Below, piece by piece: positions 37,401 to 51,000 of a DNA stretch of 64,000 nt. Under the pieces are notes generated by a model. It did not search any database. It was not told where the DNA came from and saw nothing but the letters and a program-made list of their open reading frames with translations. The stretch covers positions 1,954,814 to 2,018,813 of the forward strand of contig VYZI01000123.1 in assembly GCA_013397695.1 (NCBI GenBank), in the 5' to 3' direction. The first letter of the stretch is position 1. Every line of letters begins with the position of its first letter. A program made the position numbers and the translations under genes. Source of the stretch: Centropus unirufus (Eukaryota; Chordata; Aves; Cuculiformes; Centropidae).

Positions 37401-40400
37401 CTGTTTCCCTCCACTCCTGCCTCATCTGCTAATAGACACAGCTAATAAAATCACCTTGAAAGGATAAAGAAAAAAGCTCACTCAGGACAATGGGCAGCTG
37501 GTTCTTTCCTAAATAACTAAATCTGGAAACCCAATTTATGCCTACAGGAAAGAGCTATTGGTTTGTAAGAAATCTTGGAACACCTCATATCAATAAACAG
37601 CGAGGCACTGGTCCTAAGTTGTACATCAATAATTTGTTTTGCAACAGGCATCATAAAAGCAATATTTTTAAAATAACATTTTAAGAATTCATTGGACAGA
37701 AATGAATTGACAAAATATACTTAGAACTCCCATTAAAAATGCACTAGATTATATTATTGCTACTACAGTTGGAAATTAAAGTGAGAACTATTGCTAATTG
37801 TGAACATTCAGTCTAATGGAAAATTTTCAAAGATTATTATATGTATAAAAATATGTTAAGTCAAAACGCTTGATTAATTTCTCCATGTCAGACTTCCTAC
37901 ATAAGTTCTTGTACAAAGATATAATTAATGTTAATTACATACACAAAATGTCTGAAATCTAACCACAGGTGTAATGTGTTGTACTTGTTTTTCTGTCCCT
38001 TGCATTTCTTTTTTATCACACTGTTAAGTATAAGCTCAGATGCATAAAGAGAATAATTTTTTTTTAATTATTAATTAAAAGATTAATGCACACCTTCAGA
38101 TCTCCCAAAAGGGCAATGTCCCAATATCAGCATAGCCTTTAATGAGATGAGCAAGAACTATACTTTTCTGTGGAAATATTTTCAGTGTTAATAAAAAAAT
38201 CTGGCATCCAAGAAAGCCCAAGCCCCAAAACATGGTACAAAGTATCACGTAGTATAGGCTGAGATATGGAAACAGCTTGATACAGAAATGCAAAGAAGGG
38301 ACTAGAAATGAGGACTTTTCTGTTGGACATGCCAGGTCTCCTCGAACAAATCCTTTACTGAAAATTCAAATCAGGAAGACGTTGGTATTTACTGCTACCA
38401 CTCCACATTAATGCAATATTTTCCTGCGGGCTTATTGTTTCTATAGGGAAAATTAAACAAAACCACTTTATTTCTGTTGGCTGGATATGCAAACACCCCA
38501 TTTGTTTCCAGAGGTATTGGGCAAACATTCTAGAGCAGGAATCCCAATTCATGGCATATGTAACTTCATATGTTTACCTTCAAAATCCCCAGGCAGCTGA
38601 GTTCTGCTAGTCCTGCCATGCCAACTCAATGGCCAATGCTGAAGATGCACTTTTTTATTTGTAGTTTCTCTTGTGGTATATATACCCATTTTGTAACATC
38701 CACAGGGCCATCTGGTATCAGCTTGACTTTCTAGGGATATCTATCCATCCCCAAAGTATTACGTTGAAATTAAACCAGAGATTAGGAAAGCTTACGGGTA
38801 GGAAATGGCAAATCAGATATAACCGATAGAAAAAGATATAAAAAAGCTTTTAGATATATTATGTTACTGTTCTTACACTGTGGTCCTGAACTAATTCTTT
38901 TTCTCTTGATTTCTCTAAGCAATTTTTTTTGGCACTTCAACAGACAAATTTTAAGCTAAGGCAAAAACAAAGAAGTTAGTGAACTTTCATTTTTTTCTTC
39001 ATACTTTACAACTACAGGAAAAATATCACTTTGGATCAATCTGTGAAAATTCAGAGCATTAAATAGACTCACTTTCAGCACACATCACTTTAAATTGCAT
39101 AAGCAACAGATAGGAACAAAGGGTTACTTTATCCATTTTAGAGTGTATGTTTTTAAGTGTTTTACTTCTAGTTATAGAACCTCCAAAATTGAGGTTTTAT
39201 GTAAGAAATTACATAAAACAGCAGATAGTTAAATTCGCCATGGGAAAGAAAGACAAGGAGAAATAAATATGATAATAGGATGATTTAAACCAGCATGATC
39301 TCTTGATTGCAGTCTAAATATTAATACCTCTGTGTTTACTGTCTTAGTTCATGGAGAGAAAAAGAGATATCAGGATGACAGACTGCAGCAAGCACTGCTG
39401 GCAGTCAGCATGCAGGGAGTAGGACCACTATTAATGAGCTGTGGACAGAATTTTATTTGCCTGTTTCTGCCATACAGAAATGAAGATAAATTAATGACAA
39501 ATTATCACTTATCTGATAATGAATGTGGCTCCTTGCTATACTCTGAAAATTACTTTTATAATCTTAAGTTCCTCTTACTGTTCTGAAAGGTGAGAGGTGT
39601 TGTATATTGACAAGAACCATGAAATCTTGGTTTTAGTCTTACTCCACAGTGGAAAGCAAAAAAAAACAATAGCAAAAATATAGCAAGCAAAAAGAAAACT
39701 GGCTTAGCAAGTAGATTTTTTTATTAATTCATATTTTCATTTAATTTCAGCTGCATTATGATACATATGAAATTCCTGTTCTTCCATTAAAGCTGTCTAG
39801 TAGACTAAAAATTAGAGCAATTAGCCTTGAATGTCCTTTGAATTTTGTACATTCAGTCAGCACCCATCCCAAATTGTGCTTTGATCTTTGATGCAAATGT
39901 AAGATGCAACCTCACATCCTCCCTTGAGGAAGATAGTCCTGTCACTTTAGCTTTATGGTTGATCCTGCTCGGGGTCAATATGGTACAGCCCCCAGATGCA
40001 ATAAAGGAAATGACCATGTTTTTCTGAGAAAGAGAATTAGACACCCAGTCCATATGGATTCTTGAATTCTAAATGTCTTATTGGGTACTTCAAATAATTT
40101 AGTTTGCCCTGTATTATAAAAATAAAAACATCTGCATATTTTTTATTGTCCACAGGAAAATGCAATGCTTCATTCTGCCACAGAGTCTCTTTTCATTTAG
40201 AAACAGCTGCATGGATGACTTATTTTGAAAAGATTCCTTAGAGAATATTTTGTAAGACAATAATTGTAAATTAAAGTACAATTATAATTTATATTGAATC
40301 CTTCTGTTCTTTTATCACCTGACTCTTTATTAGAGCTACTATTAGCAACTCCCTGCAGAGCCTCTTTTTGTAATCAAAATGACAACTCATATCATCAGTG

Positions 40401-42540
40401 GTAAACATTGTTTGAAACGTAATACAACACTTCTTTGACAGAGGCACAAGTAATTTTAAATTTACAGCCTAAGCCTACACTATCAAAATCAATGGAAAAC
40501 CTCATCAAATTCAGAGGGCTTCTGATTAGGATAAGAGTCATGTAAATGAGTAAATGTTTTAAGTGGCATTTTAAACACTGATAAGAAAACCAAATCATTC
40601 CTCTGTGCATTTGCTGTTCTGGGATGTGGTCCTGTTTTCCAGTGCTGCTCATGCACTCCTTCTATTAAGCCCTTAAGGCAAAGCACACAGGCAACCCCAG
40701 AAACATCCCTTGTCTTCCAGTAACATTCACGAGTGTCCATACCTAGGTTTCTATTTGTTCTTCTGAGATACCTCTCACCCATGATTCCAGGGCTCCTTTC
40801 TGAACAGAGGAATCTATACTGTCACAGCTTATATTGTTCAACTCTGTCAGCTTAGACTTGCTCATGCCCAGATGGCCATGGTATTCTGATCTGAAGTGGG
40901 ACTTCAGGGCTCCTTTCTCTTAAAACAAAAGTTTAGTCTTAGATTTTCCACCTCTGACTAAGTGCTCTAGCCATTATGTTACTCAAAAGAGGTGGCCAGT
41001 GTTTCTTTACAATGAACTGAACTCAGCATCCTTGGTGTGCAATCCGCCTGCTTAAGAAACCAAGTCCCAGGACTTATGCTTAGTTTACATTTACTGCCTC
41101 TCAGATACAACAAATCTCAGATGAGGCCTTTATATTTCTGCACAGTGATATGACAGCCAGTGAGCAGTCTGCATCACAACTTTAGCCCTTACACTTGTAG
41201 ATTCAAGTACTCCCCACGTGCCTGCTCTCATCTCAGTCCCTAACTACCTTTTAGCGCAGTCTCCCTATCCAAACAAGAGCCTTTGTTCAGTGCTTTCTGC
41301 ACTAGTGCTTCTGTATCTGCCAAGTGCGAAAGCGATTAGTCCAAAGATGCTGTACATTTGATTTTAAATAAACGCATGCAACTCACAAGGCATTTCCAAT
41401 TCTTTCTGTGAATGTCAATTCCTCCTCAGTGACCTGAAGAAAGTAGTTTCATAGCTCAGTAAAGCACATTAAAGTGTGCATTCAAAGCAAAAACAAATGT
41501 TAAAAAAAAAGGGAGGGCCAAAAGGACCACTGTTAGGAAATACATGGAGGATTTTCTTTTTTCTGCATTTGGAAGTCCACTCTTGCTGTTCACATTTGTC
41601 TTGTTCCCTACAAGCAAGAAATTGCAATGCTTTTCTTGAAGGTAATGCCTCAGGTCTAAGTTTGATGATTTCATGTATTTATATTGGGAGAATAATTTTA
41701 ATTGAGTGAAATATATTTTTAATATGCACATTTAATAAAAGATATGAAATGACATTATTTTTATGTATGGTGTTAAAAAAGAATTTACTGAAAAGTATTT
41801 ATACATTTTGTCTCACAATTACAAAATTCTTATACTAACCCTGTTGCCTACATCTTCACATTTTCAAGAAGTGTGAATTTGACAGATCAGATGTCAGTTC
41901 AGAAAAAGTATACTGAAATTGTAAAAGGTTGGATGCCATTCTGGCTATACCGATTACAGAGTGACACATATTTGGAACATACCAGTTCAAGATTGAAGAT
42001 GGCAACAAAGGAAAGTATGAAGACTTGGAAGTTGTGATTGACAGGTGGTACATTATTCTAAATTAATACTTGAACTGGGAGCTGACATAGTGGAGGAAAA
42101 CAAAAAAAATTCTATTTTATCTGATACGCTGCTCTTCACAACAGCATATACTGGAAGTTCAGAGGAAAATACTTTGTCATTCTATTTAGAGCAAACACAT
42201 AAAATATCATTTGAACTCTTTATAAATACCTCCTTTATAACACAAATCAAACAAGCAAATGCCATCTTGATTTTTATAATTGATTATGAATTGCCATTTA
42301 CCATGTCAGACCCAACCTCATGAATCTGACAGCTCCAGTAGCTTTCTAACCTTGGCAGTTATCTGCAACTCATACTGCTGTATTTCAAGGTCAAGGGTGC
42401 CAAATTCCAAATACCTCCTTCTCCACTCTTCCACATATACCCCTTTCACTTTACCCCTGTGTCTCTAACTCCTAGCACTGTCTCCTTTCCCTTATTTCCC
42501 AACATTCATACCCTTGCCTATAAACCCCTATGCTTTGGCG

Positions 42541-42578
42541 TTTTCAGACAAAACGAATTTTTTCAGACAAAAAGAGTT
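42541..42578. repeat. Two-copy 19-bp tandem duplication
   Basis: The unit beginning ttttcagacaaaa is present at 42541-42559 and, with a few changes, at 42560-42578. Confidence 0.8.
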
Positions 42579-45500
42579 TTTCTGCTATAGAAAAATGCCT
42601 CCGCAGTACATACCAGAAGTTGGTCATGGCTGAAATGCAAAAATCAGCATGAATGTCCTTATAAGAATCTTTATAAGCCTGTAATTTCTCTCCTTTACAT
42701 GGTAACCCGCTCACAGGGCCTGTAAAAGCCTCCAGCTCCTTAGGATTCTTCCATCTGCAAACCCCTGTGACATTCTAAGTTATACTCTATCTCCAGTGAC
42801 ATTGTTGACAAATGTTAATCAGAAAGGAATATGCAATATATTGTACGTGTTGCTGTACTAGAATGTCACAACATGGTGAGTCCTGAGGATACAAAGTTTC
42901 AAGGGGAATATAGAATATTAAAAAATCAGAAGAGCACATTCATTTTGCAGCGAAAAAACTATGAAATTCCCAAACATGCAAGGAGTACAAGCAATTCCCT
43001 AGAGAAATGGAAATGAGTACGAACATGGGATGAAGTATACTTATATACAAGACAGAAAATTTGATAGCCAATTTATCTGCTTTGGTAAGATCATTTATAA
43101 TATTCCACTATTACTATCTAACGTAGTAATGCTATGAGGTGAATAGAAAAGCAACTATTACAATTCATTTACACCACAATGTGGTGCAATGTAGATGCCT
43201 CTAGTTTTACATGTGATTGTTTAAATACTATCCTAAGTCTATCCACAGTTTTGGAGAGAATTAGGTAAGCCATTTCTGTCCCTGCTGAGTACACTTTAGT
43301 GAATTTAAAAAATTTCAAAACCCAGTCACTACCAAAAATGTAGCCTTTTACCTGCCTTAACAGTACGCTTCCACCTCTCCTTGCACCCATGTGACCCATC
43401 AAGCCTCCTGATGCGGCTGTGAACCAACTTTTTTTATTTTGTGCTGTAACTAGTTTTTGGTTAGATCAGCAGTCGGATTCAGGTAGGGATAAGATGTCAA
43501 AAGCCTATGCCAATACAAAGGCAAAGGTTAAAAGATGTAGTTGAGGACAGGGTGGAGGATCTTGTCCCCACTTTGGGCAGCATCATGACCCAAGCGTTCA
43601 GTCTAAACTCATAATAATGCAGGTTAGGCATAGACACACACAGGATGCTTATTGAGTCCATATGCACTGAATATTAGCTTTGATACCCTCTCGTACACGA
43701 CAGTGTGTAACAGACATGCCTTTGGGGGAACCACAAAGCAAAGCAACAGATTTTAAAGCCACAGGGGAAATTCCGCAGAACAGCATTCTGCCTGCAAGTA
43801 AATTCTTGTAAAACCCCCTGTGCTTTTGGAAGCTGAGCTCATTCCTACAGAAAAATCAAGGGATGTTAAATGTCCCAGCCTAAGCACTGAAAAATGAAGA
43901 GTCAAAACCACAAGTGTAAACCTGTATTTTGAGCACCAGAAATTGAAAGGCCTCCTCTACTTGCAAATTCTTCCTCTAACAAGGGGGAATAATCAAAGCA
44001 GCTCTTTAACAGTATAACACACACTACTATGGTTCCTATCTATTCTCTACCAATCATCATTTCAGTAAAGACCCTATATGTAAGACAAAGACTTTTACAA
44101 CTCTTTTTTTTAGTCATATCCTACAATGCAATTCTCCCAAGACTATTTCTTTTTTTTCATTTTGTAAGTGACTTTTAGTGTAATTTTTCATAAACCCCTG
44201 AGAATTGGATTCCTTGCTCCTCAAATCGAATAAAATATGTGCACAGCCTGTCAGCAGGTCACATATATCCTGCCAACCTACATCTAATAGATTTTTCACT
44301 TTTCATCACTGGATTTCAAGACAGTATGTAGTCTGCCAAATTTACTAAAAAGCTTACTACAGTATCGCACTTTCAAAATGTGCAATCTGTCAAAGCCACA
44401 GCTCAAAATGTCTGCTACGATGAGAGCCTTTGAAAAATCTGCTACAGTGTTGGCATTCATTCAGAAAATAATGAGTATATCAACAGAGGAGGAGGGGAAA
44501 GGAAAAAACTTGCTGGGGGTAGGGGAAAGAAGTGGAGAGGAAAGAAGATTAATCCTAAATGTAATTTGCTAGAATCTGAAGAAACTACAGGAATTCTTTC
44601 TGCAAGTGTGATCCAGTTTCATACAAATTCCTCCAGAATGACAACTTGTTAATAGATAAATAGCCTGAGTGCTGCATTTAATAACACTGATGAAAAGATA
44701 ATTTATCATAGATTTGACCACAACTGTACATAGCAAACCTCCATATCAATTCAAACCCTAAATATATTTAGGAAAAAGTAGAAGACAGCAAAATTGCTTG
44801 CACTGCTATTGAATACTGTGAGATGCTGCACATGAGGAGCATCATAAGAGTTGGGTGAAGAGGGTAGTCATGCTTAATTTATTAACTGAAATATGAATGA
44901 AACTGAAGCAATTTCAGGAGACTTAACTAAGGACAAACTCCAGTTTTAAAAAAAGACAATAGCAACAAAATATCCAAGGACTGTGAAATGCAGCTCTGAG
45001 AACTTTCCTTGTTTTCCTCCACCCTGTGTTTTTAGAAAATACATTCTCACATTCAAAGAACATAAAAAGAGGCAAAAAGAGGGGAGGAAAGGCCATTTAG
45101 AAAACAAGAAAATATCTGAGTATTAAAAACAAGTACATGTGTACCTATTTTAACAACTGACAATATTGGTAAGTTTTCCTAAACATAAAGCTAAGCTAAT
45201 GAAAGGATTGCAGCAGAATTCTGAATTCAAAACACTACAGAAGAGCTGTTTTACTCCATGTCATGAATCTCTGAAAGCAAGTTATAGAAATTTCCTTAAA
45301 TATAGCATGCAAATGCATCCTTAACACCATAACATTAACATGTCTGAATTTGATCACTTCTAGAAAAAAGAAATCAATAGTATGAATATGGAAGAACAAC
45401 AACAAAATATCCACCAGCAAAACACGCACTAATAAAAAAAAAAAGCTAAGAAAATCCTCCACCCTGCAGAAAGGCTGCGCCAATTGCTATAACCAAGAAG

Positions 45501-46028
45501 GCTGACTGGATGACTGAAGCCAATCAAGCAGGCTTACAATGGGCGAGAAACAACCAGAATGAAAGGGGCTTATGAAATATCTGGTGTTGTCAAATTGAGC
45601 TTTCTCTATTAAATAGTTAAATATGTATTTTCTACTCTAATAAAATCTGTGTTTGTTGTTTACTTTAAAAGCCTTGGTTCTTATTTGGGAATAACACTGA
45701 AAATCTCACTTAGCATGTACTAAACCAATTCTTGAAAGTGATTTTTACTGAATTCATGTTTATATTGGAGTTGCTCCTAATTTAGAGAATTAAATCCATT
45801 ACTTAAATCCCTTTTTTATGCAAAAAGTGAAAAAAAATGAATCATTGAAGTTATGTTTTTATGTTTAATTGTCATGTCCCTAAAAGCACTACAAAGTGTC
45901 CTGGAAGAAAGAAGACCATCAAAACAAGAAACCATAATGCTCCTACCTGCATCCCGCTTCCAGGTTTATAAATTGTTTTATATTACAGTTCTTTAACTGA
46001 TTGCATCGCACAGTGAAACGTAGAGACT

Positions 46029-46604
46029 TCACAGAATCACAGAATTACTGGGTTGGAAAAGACCTCTGAGGTTATCGAGTCTAACAGTTCCTGTCTACCA
46101 CTAAACCATATCCCTAAGCCCCTCATCTACCCGTCTTTTAAATACATCCAGGGATGGTGATTCCACCACCTCCCTGGGCAGCCTGTTCCAGCACACAATG
46201 AACCTTTCAGTGAAAAACTTCTTCCTAATCTCCAACCTGAACCTCCCCTGGCACAGCTTGAGGCCGTTCCCCCTTGTCCTATCGCCTGTCACATGGGAGA
46301 AGAGACCAGCACCCACCTCTCTACAAGTTCCTTTCAGGCAGTTGTAGGCAGTGATAAGGTCCCCCCACTCCCTCAGTTGCTCCTAATTAGACTTGTTCTC
46401 CAGCCCCTTTACCAGCTTCGTTGCCCTTCTCTGGACACACTCCAGAATCTCAACATCCTTCTGCTAGTGAGAGACCCAGAACTGAACACAGGATTCCAGG
46501 TGCGGCTTCACCAGTGATGAGTACAGGGGCAGAATCACCTCCCTGGCCCTGCTAGCCACGCTGTTTGTGATGCAGGTCAAGATGCCATTGGCTTTCCAGC
46601 CAAG
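46029..46604 (-). mobile_element. CR1 LINE copy D with intact 3' end
   Basis: On the minus strand this is the last roughly 575 bp of a CR1 element. Its 3' terminus (46029-46045 on +, cacagaatcacagaat) is the diagnostic 8-bp CR1 tail repeat read in reverse, followed by the short CR1 3' UTR. The ORF2 C-terminus ends with a stop at 46101 and reads upstream through VFKRRVDEGLRDMV, WNRLPREVVESPSLDV, IRKKFFTERF and DRTRGNGLKL. Further upstream are VQRRATKLVKGLE and an LYSSLVKPHLESCVQFW thumb motif. It is 5' truncated at 46604, as usual for CR1. Two in-frame stops lie upstream of 46317, and about ten residues normally found after the LREWG motif are missing. It looks less decayed than copies A-C and is inactive. 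Confidence 0.93.
46101..46316 (-). pseudogene. CR1 ORF2 C-terminus
   Basis: This 71-codon open piece ends at the natural ORF2 stop. Motifs from N to C are GLFSHVTGDRTRGNGLKL, GRFRLEIRKKFFTERF, WNRLPREVVESPSLDVF and GLRDMV, matching the conserved C-terminal tail of bird CR1 ORF2. The frame continues upstream of 46316 with two stops. It is part of copy D and cannot make a functional protein. Confidence 0.9.
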
Positions 46605-47000
46605 GTATGCACACATTATGTAATGTATTTAAAGTTATAGTATACATCAATCTCAAGCGATAACCACATAATTGTTAAATATATGCAATAGATTTTGCAC
46701 TACGCTATTTGCCTACTTTTCCCACGTGCAAGTACCTTGAAATCAGCTTTGAAATGTAACTCCTGAAATTCATAACAAAAGTAAAAAAGCCTTTTCCCCT
46801 GTCTGATGCCCCGGAGCAGTCTCTGAAGTAAAATTGTATTTGTCAGTATAAACATTTTTAACTGCTTCCTTTCTTACCTATGCACACAATCACAAAATTC
46901 ATCACGTATTTCCCCACATTGAAATACAGAAATCTTTCAAGCCTCTAGGTTTGTAGAGGCTTTTCATTTATTGTACTATCTATTGACACAAGCCTCTGCG
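46605..47000. other. Short non-coding spacer next to CR1 copy D
   Basis: AT-rich DNA directly upstream, in CR1 orientation, of the 5' truncation point. Nothing recognised. CR1 insertion does not leave clear target duplications, and none is seen. Confidence 0.5.
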
Positions 47001-48070
47001 CACTGGATCCATCGGGCACTCTTGTGTTCCTGCTAACATCCAGGGCTCAGTGCCAGCGCCAGCAGTCACTGTAAACACCTCGTCCCAGCAAGAGACCAGG
47101 TGGCAGCTCCCGGTCACACTTCCCTGGGGCTAAGCCTGAGGGATGGGAAACCGGCACGTCTCCCCAGATCCCAACAAACGCTAGAAGCAATAACTTCCTT
47201 CCCAACCCACGAGCCTCACCACTAGCACTACCAGTCAGGTTTACAATATTTTCCCTTCAGGGGACTTTTAGCGTTAGATGTGCCAGGAATTTGATTAAAA
47301 TGCAACATTGACTTAACAGCTCGAGTCTATGGGGCTTTTTCCCGAGAAAAACTGGCAGGATTGATTCCAGGCTGCTCTTCACATTACACAACACCACGGG
47401 GCTTCCTACACACAGCACCGACTTACAAGGTTGCTTTAAACGTGCATTACTCTTCCCACTCAAACAAGATGTTGGTTTCAGTGTCTGCTAATATTATTCG
47501 AGTTTTTTGATGATTTGGTGTGGCAGCTGACTCACAACTCACTTTGCACTATTGGATTCAATACAAATTGCCAGAGAGGACATCATCTTGTGAACGTGCA
47601 CTTCGAATTGGAAGAAAATATTTCCTTTCAGGAAATGATTAAGTTAGGAAAAAGTCTCCTTGATTATTTTTTAATTATTTTTTTATGAATATGCTCTCAA
47701 TAAACATTCCCATTGTCAAGGCACCATGAAGGCTGGAGGGTCACTTGGGTACAGGCACTGGAATTGATGAGGGCTGCCCAGGAGACCCAGATGGGCAGGT
47801 CCTGTCAGCCAGTGCCTGTTCCATCTCATCCAGGAGCCGGGCAGCCAGGGGAAATCCCAGGCCTGGGCATCGGGCACCTCCCTTTGGACAGGGAGAGGAT
47901 GAGGCCAGGTCAGAATATGTGGGCCCAGCTTGGAAGAGACTGTGAGAAGCTGCAGACTGTCCCTGCTGTGGTATCACTGGGGCTGTGGGCTGATGGCCCA
48001 GGTGGGCTGGAATAGTCCTGGGCTATGGGCAGAGTGGTGCATGTATAGAACTGCTCACAGAAGGGAAAAG
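47001..48070. other. GC-rich unidentified region
   Basis: Two GC-rich patches (about 47000-47220 and 47720-48060) stand out from the AT-rich surroundings. The second carries overlapping open frames on both strands (47713-48015, 47930-48244, 47745-47945 on +; 47741-47977, 47910-48107 on -). Such overlap is expected when stop codons are rare, and it does not identify a gene. The composition could reflect a decayed retroelement 5' region, an unannotated exon or a small CpG-poor GC island. No splice-supported exon, LTR end or family motif was recognised. Confidence 0.35.
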
Positions 48071-51000
48071 GGAGAAATGATCCCTTCAAGACTACACGGC
48101 AACTCAAACTCCTTTAAGAAAGTTTATCCAAAAATTGCTGCTGGTCCCACATGTCCAGCTGCCCAGAGTCCCTATTGTGTATCAGATAGAGAAACTACAG
48201 ATTTTTTAAATACAAAACTGCAACACATAATACATCAAAACTGAAAGCACTGTGAGAGAATCTGAATTTCACATGAAAAAACAACATACCCAGATTTGGA
48301 GTGATTTTATACACACACACATAATTGATTCAACAGACCTTGGTTTTAAATGGGCATAAATCTTCCACACAGCATCAACATCTGCTCTCCTAGAGTGCTT
48401 CAGAAACCATGCATCTTCCCTTAAAAAAAAATTCGACAAAAGTGATCTGCTGATGGAGAACCGAGATTTTTTTTTTAGGTCCTTGCTTTCAAAACAAGTA
48501 AGTCACAAGGAGTAAGTATTTTGTAGACTGGAATTGGTATTTCATTATTGCCTACTCCAGAGTCATTCATCAGAAATCTTCCAATTTACAGGTTAAACTT
48601 CTGAGTGAACATAAGGTTTACTTTTTTCAGTGAGATCTTGGCTTCTCCTTTCCCTCATCCAATGCAGTTACTAACTCATTACTGTCTCACACAACTTAAA
48701 ATGGGAAACAAGGAAGTGCCTTCTGCTTTCCAGAATTTATTTCTTCCCAAGGGCCACATCCACCTTTGGGTCCCACAGCATGCTTCCTTGTTTTCCTATA
48801 GAGGTAGCTGTGCCAGTCAAGGATTGGGTTTCCCCATGCACCTCTGCTAGCCCTGGAAGAGAAGTGCCCAACCCTACCATTCTTCAGGGCTCCCTGCTCC
48901 TCCTGCTTGGGGGCACCGTGTACAACAGCTCATCGTGTACAACAATTTGAAGTTATTTTTGCATAAGAATATGGGAGCTGATTTTCCCAAGGTTCTGGAT
49001 CCCTTCTGGTAACTTCACTGTTCTCAGAGAAACAAGCAGTTCCTCTACTTCCTTCTTATTCAAAAGATTCCTCCTTTTAAGGGGTGAGAGAAAGAAGAGG
49101 ACCCCTCCTCACTCAGCCATTATCCTCCCGGAGACAGAGAAATGTAGAAAGCAGCTATTTCTTGAGATTTTTCACTCCAAAATGACACACAGAATTTTAG
49201 CATCCTGACAGGCTTGAATAGAGCAGGAGAACTCTCTGTAAAGTGTGCACTACAAGGAGGCCTCAGAACCTCTGGGCACACAGGCATTAAATTAGAAGTG
49301 TCATAATTTTACAGGTAAAAAGATAAGTGACCATACTTTCAGTCTGTGTTGTCTTTGGCATTTAATACTATGTTATATTGAATAACAGCAGTATCCTGCC
49401 CATCAAACCTTCACTTGCAAGAGCAGTGTGCATCCATGAAATGTTCCATGAACTTTCAGAAATATTGCCTGAGTCTTGTAGTGGTATTTGACTTGAACTC
49501 TCAGGATTATAAAAAAAAAAAGGGCTGGCAGGGCTTGAACATCAGCAACACTGATCAACATACAGATCTGTAGAAGGAGTAACAATTTTGAATTGTTGAA
49601 AATACTGAAGGAAGTTTCCTAATATTAACTTTTTCCTAGTACACTAGAAAGCCTGCTGTGATGGAAGACAGAATTTCCTCAGCTAAGACACGTTTTGCGG
49701 TCCCCCAGCGCTGTCTTTTCTGTCCTTGACAAACCGCATGCAATGACAGGAAAATTGAACTCTGCCATCAGTTAGCATTCAGAAAAGATGAGCATTATTA
49801 ACATGGTAGAAAAAAGGAAGATATCATCTATATAAAACACAAACCATTAACTGTAAACTAAGAAACAGATACAAAATGCACAAACGATAGGAAGCAAAGA
49901 CCACTCATTAAATTGGATGCAGGAAGTGATTTGCAGAATGTATGCAGAGCTAGAGAAAAACATACTGATTTTTGCTAACCTAGTTGGAAAAGTGGGGCAT
50001 AATTTTAACATTCAGGTTCTACATATCTCTCTTTTTCCTCTAGTAAACCTGAAAACTTGATCCTATTTTACTGTAGTTCACAGATATCCGAATCCAATAC
50101 ATACAGAGAGGAAGAAATTCTGAAATCCCTACTTCTCTAGTGATGCCTTTGAAACAAACAGGTTTGTTTACTACATTTTTAACTACATAATTTCTTAACC
50201 AAGAACAATCTCTTTATGCAGACCTTTCACAGGCTTAGTCAGGTAATTTAAGCTAGCAAAGCATATCTCCATTTAATATTGATTTCCTAAACTTCTGCCA
50301 TTTGCAGAAAATATGTTTCCAAACAATGACAATGTCACATTGCCATCCACAAATTCTGCCATTCATAGCTGCATTAAATCTCTGGTCAAATGTATCTCAA
50401 GTGTTTTCAGTTAACCAGGACTGTACACTCCAACAACATGCATATTCATAACAATATGAACAATATGTGGGTATTTTTGCTTTAGAATTCTTTCTACCTT
50501 TTTAATGTAAAAAAAAAAATCCACTCTAAATAAAAGCAGTTGACACAGTGCATCTATTTGATTTTATCAAATAATTTTCTCTTTTTATGTAAAATCATTG
50601 TCATCCTCTTTAGCCAATATATCATCTCTAGCCTAAAAAGTTCCAACAAATTCAGTTGTTATGAACACCAGAACTGAATCTGTGCAGATTTAGTTTGTAG
50701 TTCATCTTAAAGTATTTGGATAATCTATTGCCAAGATGTTCCACATAATCGGGTCATTTATTTTCATTCATCCTTCTATGCTAAATACATGTGAAATAGC
50801 CCATAATCTTACATTCCTAGTGACCACTGGAATGACTTCATAAAATGTCAAACATATAAAGCATACAAAATAAAAGACTAAGCATATATCAATGCTGTAT
50901 TAAAGAAGAAGGGAAAGTGCACTTTCAAATGTTTCTGCTTTGCCATTTGTGCCTACCAGCTATTTAAACCATAAATAAGTGGATTTACTCTTTTATGGAC

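Larger units (their letters stand above)
24109..46028. other. About 22 kb of non-coding DNA without recognised transposons
   Basis: AT-rich throughout with no diagnostic CR1, LTR, DNA-transposon or SINE sequence that I can identify and no convincing gene. The frames of 110-119 codons here (such as 28171-28530 +) are within chance. Small features are an oligo-T run at 25883-25894, an 18-bp perfect palindrome at 34482-34499, a C run near 34394, an AC run at 36671-36682, an A/T inverted repeat near 38063-38081 and a 19-bp duplication at 42541-42578. The lack of transposons over this length may point to a conserved regulatory or intronic region, which is inference. Confidence 0.5.

Noticed and set aside
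47713..48244. Overlapping frames on both strands in the GC-rich block
   Set aside because: Low stop frequency in GC-rich DNA explains them; no family motif or splice support.
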